Shown piece after piece: positions 5,997 through 14,952 of a stretch of 27,505 bases of DNA (position 1 is its first letter; each line of letters starts with the position of its first letter). The stretch comes from a virus: positions 1 through 27,505 of IMG/VR virus record IMGVR_UViG_3300009154_000216, one strand, 5' to 3'. A model generated the notes under the pieces. That model was not told the DNA's origin and ran no database searches. It saw only the letters and a program-made list of their open reading frames with translations. Made by a program: the position numbers and the translations under genes.

Positions 5997-8048
5997 TTAG
6001 TTGGTGACCAAGAAATTAACACGGGTCTCAGCGGTAGGTGCAGTAGTTGGGTAAATCGTAAACGAACCCGCAGCAGCAACGGCGATTGCGCTCCGCATCG
6101 TCGTATCGTTAGTGGCAACCGTTAGCAGGATAACGCTGTTTATGGTGACAAGCGAGTTGGTTACGACTAGTGAACTTGCAGCAGCAGCAAAGTTTACCGC
6201 ACCACTAGACTTATTTATCGTTTGTGCACCAGTTGTAGCAACAGCGGTGATCGTCTTAGAGAGGCGGATTTCGTTTAGCGAAAGTGCGCCAGTAACATCT
6301 CCAGCCGAACCGCCAGAACCAACACCAACAACACCTGCAGATACGCGAGAAAGACAGGTGTCCCTAGAACCGTTTAAGGTTGCGTTGCTGCCCCATGAAA
6401 AGCAAAGGCTTGATGAAGCGTGAAATCCATATTGCAAGCTGCCGCTGAGTTGTGAAACGGAATTACCACTTGAATTGGTGCAACTGACTGAACCTTGCTG
6501 ACCACTTTGTCCAGCAGTAAAAAAAGATGCCGCCATGCCCGCTTGTAGGGAATCGTCTGCCAACCTTGATTCAAGAGTTGCTCCATTTCGCTTTAGTGCG
6601 GGAAATGATGATGTGGTTCCAACAAGCCGAATCAAACCAGAGGCATCTATAGTCGTAAACGCACCAGTAGAAGCAGTAGTCGCGCCAACCGTTCCGTTAA
6701 TGTTAATTGAAGCCGTGCCAGTTAGGTTTGTGACCGTGCCACTAGATGGCGTGCCAAGTGCGCCACCGTTTACTACGGGTGATCCTGCGGTTCCGATGTT
6801 GATCGCCAGCGCAGTCGCCACATTCGCGCCAAGGCCCGTGATGCCACCAACCGCAACCGTGGGAGTCACCCAAGCGTCATCGTAGTCATTGCTGGAGACT
6901 TTCGCCAGCACCTGACCCGTCGTGCCGCCACTTGGGATCGCGCCTGCACCGATGCCGCCGACGTTCACGGTCCAGACTGCGTAAGTGCCAGAGCCAGTGT
7001 GACTATTTACGTCTACCACCAACGCACCCGTCGCCGAGTTGTAGCTCGTCACCGCTGCGTGCATGTGGTGTGCCGCATCAAAAACGATGGTAATGTCTTG
7101 CGTCGGCGAATAGGCGAGGCCCGTGCCAACGGTGAAAGTTTTGGCTCCGTTGCCAATCGTGTTCGAGGTCGTCGAGCTGGTCAGGTAGCGGTCGCCGACT
7201 TGGGAAAGAAAGGCGAGGGGATTTGTGTTTATGGTGAGGCTGCCGTTTACCGAGCGAACGGCAGAATAATCATTGAGCACGTTGTCGAATATTTTTAATA
7301 CGCCCTCCGCGCCGCTGTTATCGCCAAGCAAAACCTCGCCATTGTCGGTCAATTCTAGCACGTTCCCAGTAGCCTGTCCAACATCTCGATACGCTGCGGT
7401 GCCGAGGCCACTCACTCCACCACCAGAATCCACACCACCACCCGCACCACGAGCCGCGACCAGCATCCACTGCTTTGACTTTTTAGAAGGCGGCTGGGTG
7501 GGGTTCTCGACAAGGGCGATGTAGGAGGAGCCGTTGCTGCTAACGTAATCGAAGGGCTTGTATTTCTCGCCGGGCTCGTAGGCTCCGCGAGGGTTGAAGG
7601 ATTGGGGAGCGGCGGCCTGCGCTTCCGGCTTGGCGAACTCAGTCTTGAGCGCGGCGAGTTGAGCGGGAAAATTGGCCTCAATTTCCGTCATGCGCTGCGC
7701 GATTTCGGCGGCGGCGATGTTTGCGGCCCCGGTGGTTTTCGCGGCCATTTCGCGCACCGTCTCCATCTCGCTGCGAACGGCGGAAAGCTCAATGGGCAAC
7801 GCCTGCGCGATGCCGTCAATGCGCTGGCTGAGTGCGCTTGCCGTTGCGGTGGTGTGTTGCGCCAACTTTTCCGCAACGCTTTGAACGGCCTCGTGAAACT
7901 GCGTCTGGATAACCGCCGCCTGCTTTCCGCCTTTGGTCTCTAGCGTCTGAATACGCTTCAGCGACTCGGCCAAACAGCGCGCCAGCTTGATTTCGCGGGC
8001 GTGCGATTCGCTTAGGCACTCGGCAAACTTCGTGAGTTGTGGATTCAT
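5997..8048 (-). CDS. Tail fibre / receptor-binding protein
   Basis: This is a 683-aa protein coupled to the portal gene by ATGA. Residues 1-145 are a long helical coiled-coil region. Residues about 153-198 (GAYEPGEKYKPFDYVSSNGS through QWMLVAARG) match the small CBM5/12-like module with conserved aromatic residues that is common in phage fibres. A Gly-rich hinge follows (about 201-218). The remaining part is beta-rich and contains VGATTASTGAFTTIDASG, a segment I know from many environmental phage fibres, likely a trimeric beta-prism or helix. There is no clear intramolecular chaperone or lyase domain. The C-terminal third (6000-6750) uses more A and T than the rest, suggesting exchange of the receptor-binding tip. 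Confidence 0.8.
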   Translation of the reverse strand: MNPQLTKFAECLSESHAREIKLARCLAESLKRIQTLETKGGKQAAVIQTQFHEAVQSVAEKLAQHTTATASALSQRIDGIAQALPIELSAVRSEMETVREMAAKTTGAANIAAAEIAQRMTEIEANFPAQLAALKTEFAKPEAQAAAPQSFNPRGAYEPGEKYKPFDYVSSNGSSYIALVENPTQPPSKKSKQWMLVAARGAGGGVDSGGGVSGLGTAAYRDVGQATGNVLELTDNGEVLLGDNSGAEGVLKIFDNVLNDYSAVRSVNGSLTINTNPLAFLSQVGDRYLTSSTTSNTIGNGAKTFTVGTGLAYSPTQDITIVFDAAHHMHAAVTSYNSATGALVVDVNSHTGSGTYAVWTVNVGGIGAGAIPSGGTTGQVLAKVSSNDYDDAWVTPTVAVGGITGLGANVATALAINIGTAGSPVVNGGALGTPSSGTVTNLTGTASININGTVGATTASTGAFTTIDASGLIRLVGTTSSFPALKRNGATLESRLADDSLQAGMAASFFTAGQSGQQGSVSCTNSSGNSVSQLSGSLQYGFHASSSLCFSWGSNATLNGSRDTCLSRVSAGVVGVGSGGSAGDVTGALSLNEIRLSKTITAVATTGAQTINKSSGAVNFAAAASSLVVTNSLVTINSVILLTVATNDTTMRSAIAVAAAGSFTIYPTTAPTAETRVNFLVTN

Positions 8049-9982
8049 TTAGCGGTGTCGGTGAAACCAGAAAGCAAGTCGTTAAAAATCACGTTGCCGC
8101 CGATGTCGCGGCCTAGCTTGCGGACGCCGGCAGTGTTGCGGTGGGCGAGACCCTTGGCCACGTCGAGGTGCGCTTGCATGGCGGCGGGCGTGGTGGCGGA
8201 GGGCTCGGGCGGCAGAGCAGAGACGGCCTGCGCGACTCGGTTGGCGGATTCCTGCGCCATGCCGGCGGACAGCATGAACTCCTTGGCGGTGTCGGAGGTG
8301 ATCTCGCCAGCGCGTAGGTTTTCCAGCACCGAAATCACAGCGGTGACCTGCGCGCCATTAAGGTTGGAGAGCTCGGCGGAAATATCGGCAAAGCGGCTTG
8401 CGCTGGGTGCTATCGCGGCTTGCGATGCCTCGGCGGCGGCTGCACCGACCTGCGAGCCAGATGCAGCTGCGGCGGAAGGCGTGGAGGGCAACGAGGAAGT
8501 GGTCAGGCGGATGGCGGTCTCTGGCACGCCGTAGCGGGCGGCGAGCTCCGAGACTTTCGCGGCCTCAATGGCAAGCTGCTCAAGGGTGTCCTCGTAGTCG
8601 TATCCATTCTCGGCGGCGATCTGCTGGCCGGATTTGATGCCCTGGCGGTTTTCGTTGAGGTTGGCGGTGGACTCGCGGCCCACGTCGATCGACATCCGAG
8701 CGGGCCAACGCCACTCACCACGAAGGGCGCGGCGAAGGGCTTGCACCTCGGTCTCGCCAGCTTTTGCGGGCGGGGCGGGGATTTCGCCTTCGGCAATGGC
8801 GATCAGGATCACGTCGTTCTTGATTGGGTCAAGCACCTTGTCGGAGAGCACGCCACGGTGGCGGTCCCAGACGCGATCAGCCTGAGCGAACTCGGCGCGG
8901 ACGTTCGGGCCTTTGTAGCCTTGGGTGCCGAACAGCACGCCGCCGGGGATGCCGAGGCCCATCGCAATCTCGTCCATCAGATGCTCGACAAAGCCGGTAA
9001 AAGCGGACGACGGGCGCGACGGCATCACCTCCACCTTGTCGGAGGTGTTGAAGTATTTGATCATGCCCATCTCGGACAACTCGTCCTTGCGCTGCTGCCC
9101 GTTTTCAAGGGTGAGCGACGGCGCTGCGCTGAAGGCTTGGCGCAGCGAGGCGGACCCGCGCTCGTTGAAGACCAGCGCGGCCTGCTGGGATGCAAAGCGC
9201 ACGCCGACCTTCTCGGCATCGAGGATGCCCTTGAGCATTCGGGCGGTGTTGATCACGGCGTGGAACTCGGTGACGCCGCGGTATTGGTCGGCGCGGAAAG
9301 GATCGAAATAATGGCAGAAGGCGCGGGCGGGGACGTCCTCGGGGTTTGAGTAGGAGCCGTTGCGGTCGCGCTGGAACACGCGATAAGCGACCGGCTTTCC
9401 AAAATCATCAACGACGATGCCGTCGATGTATTTGTCGAAGTTCGAGATCTGGGCGGGGTTGCCGATTAGGTCGGCAGGGACGAGTTGGAGACGAAGGCCG
9501 TCGGCGGTCTTACGCAGCGCGAACCCGCAGTCGCCGTCCACGGGGCGCATTTGCAACGCCATGCCGATTAGCTGGCGGAAGCTGTGGCGACCGGTGACGT
9601 CGGCCTTCTTGCACCAGGCGTGGAAGTAGTCGGCGATGGCGCGGTCGTAGTCGCGGTCACCGGTGGCGGGGCTCCACTCGTTGGGCGTGCAGTTGAGAGC
9701 GAACTTCTCAGGAACGCCAGCGATGGCGGAGAAATTGGCGATGAGGTCGCGGGCCTCAAACATCATCACCTTGCGCTCGCGGCTCGTCTTCGGGCTCTCG
9801 CTTGGTGCTTCGTTGGTGCGAGGATTAAAGAGGCGATTTGCTTGCGCGGCCTGATACTCAAAGAGGTGCTTTTCGATGCGGGCGCGGAGGCGCTGCGTTG
9901 CCCAGCCCGGTGCGATGGCACCGAGCGCACGCTCAAAAGCGTTCTGATTCTGCACGAGGCCGGCGATGTCGGGACGTTCCAT
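8045..9982 (-). CDS. Lambda-type portal protein
   Basis: This 645-aa protein resembles the lambda gpB portal family. Residues about 80-130 (MFEARDLIANFSAIAGVPEK), 150-190 (FRQLIGMALQMRPVDGDCGF) and the C-terminal core (AMGLGIPGGVLFGTQGYKGP, then NVRAEFAQADRVWDRHR) are the typical conserved blocks. The portal is the dodecameric ring through which DNA enters and leaves the capsid. After about residue 470 comes an Ala/Ser-rich linker and a helical LNGAQVTAVISVLENLRAGE segment seen in the C-terminus of several phage portals. The gene lies two bases after the gpW-like gene, the same order as W-B in lambda, but it is placed after the tail genes instead of beside the terminase. Confidence 0.9.
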   Translation of the reverse strand: MERPDIAGLVQNQNAFERALGAIAPGWATQRLRARIEKHLFEYQAAQANRLFNPRTNEAPSESPKTSRERKVMMFEARDLIANFSAIAGVPEKFALNCTPNEWSPATGDRDYDRAIADYFHAWCKKADVTGRHSFRQLIGMALQMRPVDGDCGFALRKTADGLRLQLVPADLIGNPAQISNFDKYIDGIVVDDFGKPVAYRVFQRDRNGSYSNPEDVPARAFCHYFDPFRADQYRGVTEFHAVINTARMLKGILDAEKVGVRFASQQAALVFNERGSASLRQAFSAAPSLTLENGQQRKDELSEMGMIKYFNTSDKVEVMPSRPSSAFTGFVEHLMDEIAMGLGIPGGVLFGTQGYKGPNVRAEFAQADRVWDRHRGVLSDKVLDPIKNDVILIAIAEGEIPAPPAKAGETEVQALRRALRGEWRWPARMSIDVGRESTANLNENRQGIKSGQQIAAENGYDYEDTLEQLAIEAAKVSELAARYGVPETAIRLTTSSLPSTPSAAAASGSQVGAAAAEASQAAIAPSASRFADISAELSNLNGAQVTAVISVLENLRAGEITSDTAKEFMLSAGMAQESANRVAQAVSALPPEPSATTPAAMQAHLDVAKGLAHRNTAGVRKLGRDIGGNVIFNDLLSGFTDTAK

Positions 9983-9984
9983 GG

Positions 9985-10233
9985 TTACCAGGTGTTCGGG
10001 CTGTTAAAACTCACAAAGGTCGTCTCGGCGGTGGTGCCGCTGGCGATGTCGAGCGCGGCCTGGAGCTGGCCCACCATGTCCTTTACCTCGTTCAGATTGG
10101 CGCGGGTGAGGCTGCGCCCGTTAAGCGAGTAGCTCTGGTTGGTGAGGATGGCGGACAAACAGGCGACGGCCTGCGTTTTCAGCGTGGTGAGCGTCGCCGA
10201 ATCGAGACCTATAAAAGGGTTTGCCATCGCCAT
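9985..10233 (-). CDS. gpW-like head-tail connector
   Basis: This gene encodes 82 aa if ATG 10233 (MAMANPF) is used; ATG 10227 would give 80 aa. The pattern SYSLNGRSLTRANLNEVKDM followed by GQLQAALD matches the gpW-like fold (helix, short hairpin, helix) known from lambda gpW and related phage connectors. gpW attaches under the portal and is needed for tail joining. The position directly before the portal supports this. A longer frame to 10311 exists but would overlap the divergent glycosyltransferase start. The upstream region carries the recurring CGTAAAA motif and an inverted repeat. Confidence 0.7.
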   Translation of the reverse strand: MAMANPFIGLDSATLTTLKTQAVACLSAILTNQSYSLNGRSLTRANLNEVKDMVGQLQAALDIASGTTAETTFVSFNSPNTW

Positions 10234-10249
10234 ATTAAAAAGGGCGGTT

Positions 10250-10263
10250 CGTAAAACTTTACG
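10250..10263. promoter_or_regulatory. 14-bp inverted repeat between divergent genes
   Basis: The 43-bp space between the gpW-like gene and the plus-strand glycosyltransferase contains CGTAAA-AC-TTTACG, a perfect six-base inverted repeat with a two-base centre. Placed between two divergent starts, it is a good candidate operator or shared promoter element. Its left half is also a copy of the CGTAAAA motif found at 18421, 22975 and 23125. Confidence 0.5.
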
Positions 10264-10276
10264 GGGCGGGGCAGAT

Positions 10277-11947
10277 ATGTCCCAAATCTCCCTCTGCATG
10301 ATCGTCGGCAACGAGGCGGCTCATATCCTCGCCTGCCTCAACTCTTTCGGCCCCGCCTTTGACCAGCTCTCGCTGGTGCGGGCCTGCGGAAACCGCGCAG
10401 CCGACGACACCGCAGCGACTGCGGCGGACTGGTGCGCGGCGAATGGAAAAAAGTTCGTGTTTTCTGAATATAAAAACGGACCCAGCGCGGCGGACTGGGA
10501 CCACGTGGACTCCTTTGCCGCGGCGCGTAACGCCAGCTTCGCGCAGGCCAGCGGAGACTGGCTCATGTGGTGCGACGCCGACGACGTGGCGGTGGGCATT
10601 GAGGGCGTGCGGGCCTGCGTGCAGACCACCGACGCCGACCTCCTGCTGTTTCCCTACGACGTGCCGGGGACAAACAAGTCGCCGATGCGGGAACGGTTAA
10701 TCTCGCGCAAGATCTGGGATGCGGGGCGGCGCTGGATTTATGCGGTCCACGAGAACTTCTGCTGCGAGCCAACCGACCGCCGGCATAATTTTGCAACGCC
10801 GGTCTGGCGCCACGCGCCGGTGGCGGAAAAGCCGATGAGCCATGCGCGCAACCTCCGCATCCTGAGCAACCAGCTGCGCGATGCGGCCAGCCAGCTTTTC
10901 TACGTTCACCAGGAGCACTACTACGCGAAGTCGAAAGCGAAGGCGCGGGAGTTTGGCGAGATCGCGCTCTCTATGCCCAACCTCCACGAGTCGTTCCGGT
11001 TTGAGATATTGATGAACCTTGGCCGCATGGCCGAGACGCCGCAGCAATCGCTGCCTTGGCTTGGTCAGGCTTTTGCCGAGAACCCGCACCTGCGCGAACC
11101 GCTGGCTGCGCTGATCGCGGCCAACCTTGAGCTTGGCAACCACCAGCGGTCGGCGGACTGCGTGCAGGCGATGCTCGCGCTGCCCGAGCCACCGGCCCAC
11201 CGCCGGCCTTGGTCTTACGAGGCGAAGTGGTATGGGTGGGCGGGGCTGGATCTAGCCGAGCGCATTGCCCGGCTCAATGGCCGCGAGCCGGAGAAGCGGG
11301 AGGGCGTGCGGATCTCGCTGCTCCATGCCACGCGGGGGCGGGCTCAGGCGGCGTGGGAGTGCCGCGAGCGTTGGCTTGGCATGGCGGCGAATCCGGCAGC
11401 GGTGGAGCATATCCTCGCGGTGGATTCTGACGATGCAGGGAGCGTGGAGCTGGCGAAGCAGTTCTCCCACGTGGTGGTCGAGCCCGGCTCGTGCGTGCGG
11501 GCATGGAACGCAGCGGCGAAGGTGGCGCTTGGGGACGTGCTGGTGCAGTTGTCGGATGACTGGATTCCCTGCTACGGCTGGGACACTGCAATCCTCGCCG
11601 AAATCGGCGACACCTCGCAGGAGTGGGTGCTGGCCGTCAGCGACGGCAACCGCACCGACTCGCTGCTCTGCATGGCCATCTTGACCCGCGCCCGCCTTGA
11701 GCGGCAGGAAGGCGGCACGCTCTTCTCGCCTAAGTATTTGTCGGTGTATTCCGACAACGAGTTTTCCCACCGAGCTTGGCGGGATGGCGTGGTGATCGAC
11801 GCCCGCGAGCGGCTCAAGTTCCGCCACGTCCACCCTTACTTCGACTCGTCGGTGCCGATGGATGCGACCTACAAGGCGAGCAACGCAGCCGAGCGTTATG
11901 ACCAAGGGCGGACGGTGTTTGAACTCAGGAATCCTGACGCTGTGTAA
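10277..11947 (+). CDS. Two-domain GT-A glycosyltransferase (plus-strand moron)
   Basis: This is a 556-aa protein and the only convincing plus-strand gene. ATG 10277 is chosen because MSQISLCMIVGNEAAHI is the classic start of a GT2-family domain and a G-rich stretch (GGGGCGGGG) lies just upstream; an upstream extension to 10139 would cross the divergent gene. The first domain (1-160) has SLCMIVGNE and a DxD-type motif CDADD (99-103). Residues about 190-335 are helical, TPR-like. A second GT-A-like domain (about 343-520) has VRISLLHATRGR, AVDSDD and SDDW (426-429). It ends with FRHVHPYFD. The role is sugar transfer to a virion or host-surface acceptor. Its 3' end overlaps the Cys-rich gene by 23 bases tail to tail. 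Confidence 0.85.
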   Translation: MSQISLCMIVGNEAAHILACLNSFGPAFDQLSLVRACGNRAADDTAATAADWCAANGKKFVFSEYKNGPSAADWDHVDSFAAARNASFAQASGDWLMWCDADDVAVGIEGVRACVQTTDADLLLFPYDVPGTNKSPMRERLISRKIWDAGRRWIYAVHENFCCEPTDRRHNFATPVWRHAPVAEKPMSHARNLRILSNQLRDAASQLFYVHQEHYYAKSKAKAREFGEIALSMPNLHESFRFEILMNLGRMAETPQQSLPWLGQAFAENPHLREPLAALIAANLELGNHQRSADCVQAMLALPEPPAHRRPWSYEAKWYGWAGLDLAERIARLNGREPEKREGVRISLLHATRGRAQAAWECRERWLGMAANPAAVEHILAVDSDDAGSVELAKQFSHVVVEPGSCVRAWNAAAKVALGDVLVQLSDDWIPCYGWDTAILAEIGDTSQEWVLAVSDGNRTDSLLCMAILTRARLERQEGGTLFSPKYLSVYSDNEFSHRAWRDGVVIDARERLKFRHVHPYFDSSVPMDATYKASNAAERYDQGRTVFELRNPDAV

Positions 11948-12230
11948 AAGGCAGCAAGCGATTCATTGCATCCTGCCGCTTGGCACAGCCGCACTTTGAT
12001 TTGTCGAGGCCGATGACGCGGGCGATGGGCTCGGCAAACTTTGCAACAAGATCGCCCAGACCGCGCATGGGCGCGGCAGCGACTGCCTCGGGTGTGCATT
12101 CGCCCCACGTGCTCCAACGTTTGATGCCGCAGCTTGAGCACTTGTCCGCTGGATCTGGACGAGGATTGCACGGCGTTGGGCAATCTTTGCAGATGTCTGA
12201 GCGAACTTGAATAACTCCGGTGGGAATCAT
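11925..12230 (-). CDS. Small Cys-rich (zinc-ribbon-like) protein
   Basis: This 101-aa protein starts with ATG 12230, overlapping the upstream stop as ATGA. Cysteines at 14, 17, 21, 31, 34, 45, 80 and 82 include two CxxC pairs (CKDC, CSSC) and a CGC-AKRQ segment near the end, so metal binding is likely. The motif [20 protein letters not shown] followed by [16 protein letters not shown] is a pattern I have seen in small phage proteins near tail genes and glycosyltransferases, of unknown function. Its 3' end overlaps the convergent glycosyltransferase gene. Confidence 0.75.
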   Translation of the reverse strand: MIPTGVIQVRSDICKDCPTPCNPRPDPADKCSSCGIKRWSTWGECTPEAVAAAPMRGLGDLVAKFAEPIARVIGLDKSKCGCAKRQDAMNRLLPFTQRQDS

Positions 12231-14413
12231 GGGCAGGCGGTGCCGTCGCAGACGGTGCGGACGTTAGCGACTAGCGTAGTGCCGTCAGTTGCGGGAACGG
12301 CTAGTTCGTAGTATTTCCAAGGTGCGGTTCCGGTGCTGCCGATGAGCGGGTAGGTGCGGGTCACGCCATCGACGTAACCCAGCGGAGTCGTGCCAGTGGG
12401 CTGAGCGTTGTCAGCATATTCGGTTTCGGTTCCAAAGTGTGCGGCGAGAAGAATGGTCTCGGTGCCGTAGTAGCTTAGGTTAAGCGTGGGGTTGGTTTTG
12501 AAACCTGAGCCAGCGGCGGTCAATGTTACTCCGCTGATTGCGCCGGAAGAGTTGAGTGCGACCGTTGCAGTTGCTCCGGCGCCGCTTCCACCCGTGATGG
12601 ATAACGTGGGCAAATAATCACCCTGCAACACAACCGTGATGCCTGTGACTGCGCCACCCGAAACCGTAGCCGTAGCAGTTGCACCCGATCCGCCGTTGCG
12701 CCCTGTGATTGTGACGGTGGGTGCAGAGGTGTAGCCCGTGCCTCCTGCGCCAACGCTGATCGCGGTGACTTTGCCATCTGCCGAAAATCCGGTGACCGTT
12801 GCAGTTGCTCCGGTGCCGCCACCGTCAGAGATGGTCACGGTGGGTAGGTAATTGCCGCCGTGGACGACTTCGATGGACGTGAGCGCATGGCCGGCATCCG
12901 CCACCTCTCGCTTTACCCACTTGCCGCCAAGCGTGGTGCCACCCCAGACCGCGCACTTGGCGGTTTCGGTGCCGAGGTGGATAATTAAATCGGCGGCGGT
13001 TGAGTCGGTGACTTTCGCCGTGATAGTCAAGGTCGGCTCGCTTGTGTAGGCAGACCCGCCCGTAACTGTTACGGCTGCAATTCCGCCCGTAGAATCCACC
13101 GTGCAAGTCGCGGTGGCGCTTGACCCGCCGCCGCCCGTAAACGCAAGCGTGGGAAGATAGTTGCCTGCGTTTCCGCCAGTAATTGTGGCGACCTCCCCAG
13201 TCGTGGCGAGGGTCGCAATCCAACCCGTCGAAGTCGTGCCTCCACCTGTTGCCGTTTGCACGGTAACCGTGGGCCGGAAGTCGCCCGCTGTGCCTACGTT
13301 AATTCCGGTGACCACGCCGCCCGTAACAACTGCGGTGCCGGTGGCGCGAACTCTGGGTGCGGTGACGTTGGTAAAAGCAACTGTAGGCGCGGAGGTGTAG
13401 TTAGACCCGCCGCTCGTAATCGTCACGCCCGTGACTGCACCAGATAAATTGATAATTGCGATTGCCGCCGCGCCCGTTCCACCTCCTCCCGAGAATGTGA
13501 TGAGGGGAATGTAGCCCGCGCCTGGGTTTAGAATTGATAGACTGGCAACCGTGCCATCGCTTGCCATCACGGCAGTCGCGGCGGCATTAGTGCCTAGAGG
13601 TGAAGTGGAGATGGTGACGGTTGGACGATAAACTCCGCGTGCGTAAACTTCCACGCTGGTAACCGCAACGCCTGCCTCGGCGATGAACCGCTCAACCCAC
13701 GATGCGCGGAGTTGTTTGCCCGTGTTTACTTTCGGGATTTTGAAGCGCAGGCGGTAGCGGGACTCGCGGATGGAGTAGCTGAGTTCGTCTGTGGAGAGGT
13801 TCGCGAAGCTGCCTGCCGTGCCGTTCCAGTCGTCGTCGTAAGCGGGCAGTGCTGCAACTACTGTGGATATTAGGAGAGCATTAGTGTATTCGTTAGAAAG
13901 GGTGCAGCTACCAGCTCCAGATTGATATGTAGCGTAAGTGCCAGAAACCGCAGTAGCACTGATTGAATTAAAATACACTTCAGAGCTGAAATCAGCGCAA
14001 TCGCCCTCGTATGGACAAATATTAGCATATCCTTCGTCCAGCAAGTTTTTGGGGCCAAAGCCTTGCTCAAATATTCGGTATGCATATGTTAGCCCCGTAA
14101 GTGGCTCAGTAATTATTATTGCAGCTCCGCAAGCATCTTCATTGCATGTTGATGGGTTAAGAGTAGCACTTCCAGCGTATGTTATATCATACGAATCTTG
14201 GTTATCGTCGCAAGGTTTTTCTCCGTTGGCATCAAAAAAAACTGTTGCTGATATCCCTGCAAGAGTCGCGGTAAGGTATTTTTTGGGGGGGGTTGAGACA
14301 AATCCTTCAAACTCCTCTATTCCGCATTTCGTTCTACTCGCACTCCGCGAGTCCCACTCCACCGTCGCGGTCGGGCAAGTGCAGCAATCAGGGCATTGGG
14401 CGGCGATGCTCAT
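12227..14413 (-). CDS. Large Gly-rich beta-repeat tail protein
   Basis: This is a 728-aa protein. The first 20 residues are Cys-rich (CPDCCTCP) and the next 240 are a unique region with more Cys ([17 protein letters not shown]). From about 255 to 650 there are about seven imperfect repeats of some 40-48 residues with the form [21 protein letters not shown], then G-AVTGITVTxGGxGYTSAP. Such repeats occur in phage tail-fibre and adhesin-type proteins and should build a long beta structure. The end (about 680-728) is again non-repetitive and closes with CDGTACP. It is coupled by ATGA to both neighbours in the distal-tail part of the operon. A role as side fibre or baseplate-hub decoration is inferred. 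Confidence 0.75.
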   Translation of the reverse strand: MSIAAQCPDCCTCPTATVEWDSRSASRTKCGIEEFEGFVSTPPKKYLTATLAGISATVFFDANGEKPCDDNQDSYDITYAGSATLNPSTCNEDACGAAIIITEPLTGLTYAYRIFEQGFGPKNLLDEGYANICPYEGDCADFSSEVYFNSISATAVSGTYATYQSGAGSCTLSNEYTNALLISTVVAALPAYDDDWNGTAGSFANLSTDELSYSIRESRYRLRFKIPKVNTGKQLRASWVERFIAEAGVAVTSVEVYARGVYRPTVTISTSPLGTNAAATAVMASDGTVASLSILNPGAGYIPLITFSGGGGTGAAAIAIINLSGAVTGVTITSGGSNYTSAPTVAFTNVTAPRVRATGTAVVTGGVVTGINVGTAGDFRPTVTVQTATGGGTTSTGWIATLATTGEVATITGGNAGNYLPTLAFTGGGGSSATATCTVDSTGGIAAVTVTGGSAYTSEPTLTITAKVTDSTAADLIIHLGTETAKCAVWGGTTLGGKWVKREVADAGHALTSIEVVHGGNYLPTVTISDGGGTGATATVTGFSADGKVTAISVGAGGTGYTSAPTVTITGRNGGSGATATATVSGGAVTGITVVLQGDYLPTLSITGGSGAGATATVALNSSGAISGVTLTAAGSGFKTNPTLNLSYYGTETILLAAHFGTETEYADNAQPTGTTPLGYVDGVTRTYPLIGSTGTAPWKYYELAVPATDGTTLVANVRTVCDGTACP
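12526..13650 (-). repeat. Imperfect coding repeats (Gly/Thr/Val beta units)
   Basis: About seven units of roughly 120-150 bp encode the [13 protein letters not shown]...[11 protein letters not shown] pattern. Plus-strand words such as gttgcagttgctccggcgccgc and gttgcagttgctccggtgccgcc recur at 12564 and 12799. Copies have diverged more than the 45-bp repeats at the left end, so expansion is older. Confidence 0.7.
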
Positions 14414-14952
14414 GATTCCCAGATGGCGGTGCCGTTGCAGAGGTAGAGGGTCTGATTGGTATTTAGAATCGAGGTGACCGAGGTGAACGCGTCGCTCGCA
14501 GAGGTCCAGCCTCCGATGGTCTTGTATTTGTTGGTCACGGTATCTGCGGTGGCTGTGGAGACGTTCTGCACGATCACGGCGGTGATGATTCCGGCACCGT
14601 CAATCCTGGCCTTGATTTCGATCACGCCAACTAAGCCGGTGACGGTCAGAGTCGGGCGAGGAAATGCGCCAAGGGAAACGCCACCGATGGTCGGGACAAA
14701 GTTATTCACCAGTCCGGGGTTGATGCTGATCTTGGCGGTGCCGGATTCAACTGTGCCTGTTAGGAACCAAGGCGGGATGCGGTTCTTAATGCTGCTCTTA
14801 TCAAGGCCGATCAGTATATTGCTCTCGGAGCGCGTGATGATAAGCCCGGTGCCAGCCTCAAGCGGCGGGTTGGCGTCAATGATCTCATTGACCTTTTGCC
14901 CAATCGTCGCAAACGGACCGACGACGGAAACCAGCTTTTGAATCTTTTTCAT
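14410..14952 (-). CDS. Distal tail / baseplate-region protein, unknown
   Basis: This gene encodes 180 aa with ATGA overlaps at both ends. The N-terminus ([40 protein letters not shown]) is helical, followed by a beta-rich body with segments such as [20 protein letters not shown]. The end [12 protein letters not shown] resembles C-termini of small phage fibre modules. No defined family is recognised. The position between a tail protein and the long repeat protein suggests a structural component that connects or trimerises fibres. Confidence 0.7.
   Translation of the reverse strand: MKKIQKLVSVVGPFATIGQKVNEIIDANPPLEAGTGLIITRSESNILIGLDKSSIKNRIPPWFLTGTVESGTAKISINPGLVNNFVPTIGGVSLGAFPRPTLTVTGLVGVIEIKARIDGAGIITAVIVQNVSTATADTVTNKYKTIGGWTSASDAFTSVTSILNTNQTLYLCNGTAIWES

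Noticed and set aside
8420-9349. 309-codon plus-strand open frame
   Set aside because: It is antisense to the portal gene; its composition is a mirror of the portal codons and it has no supporting start signal or neighbour coupling.
10697-11905. Minus-strand open frames opposite the glycosyltransferase, which would restore a uniform gene direction
   Set aside because: They have no recognisable motif, whereas the plus-strand frame shows two clear GT-A domains from start to end.
11948-12226. Terminator for the plus-strand glycosyltransferase
   Set aside because: I looked downstream of 11947 on the plus strand and saw no GC-rich hairpin followed by a T run.
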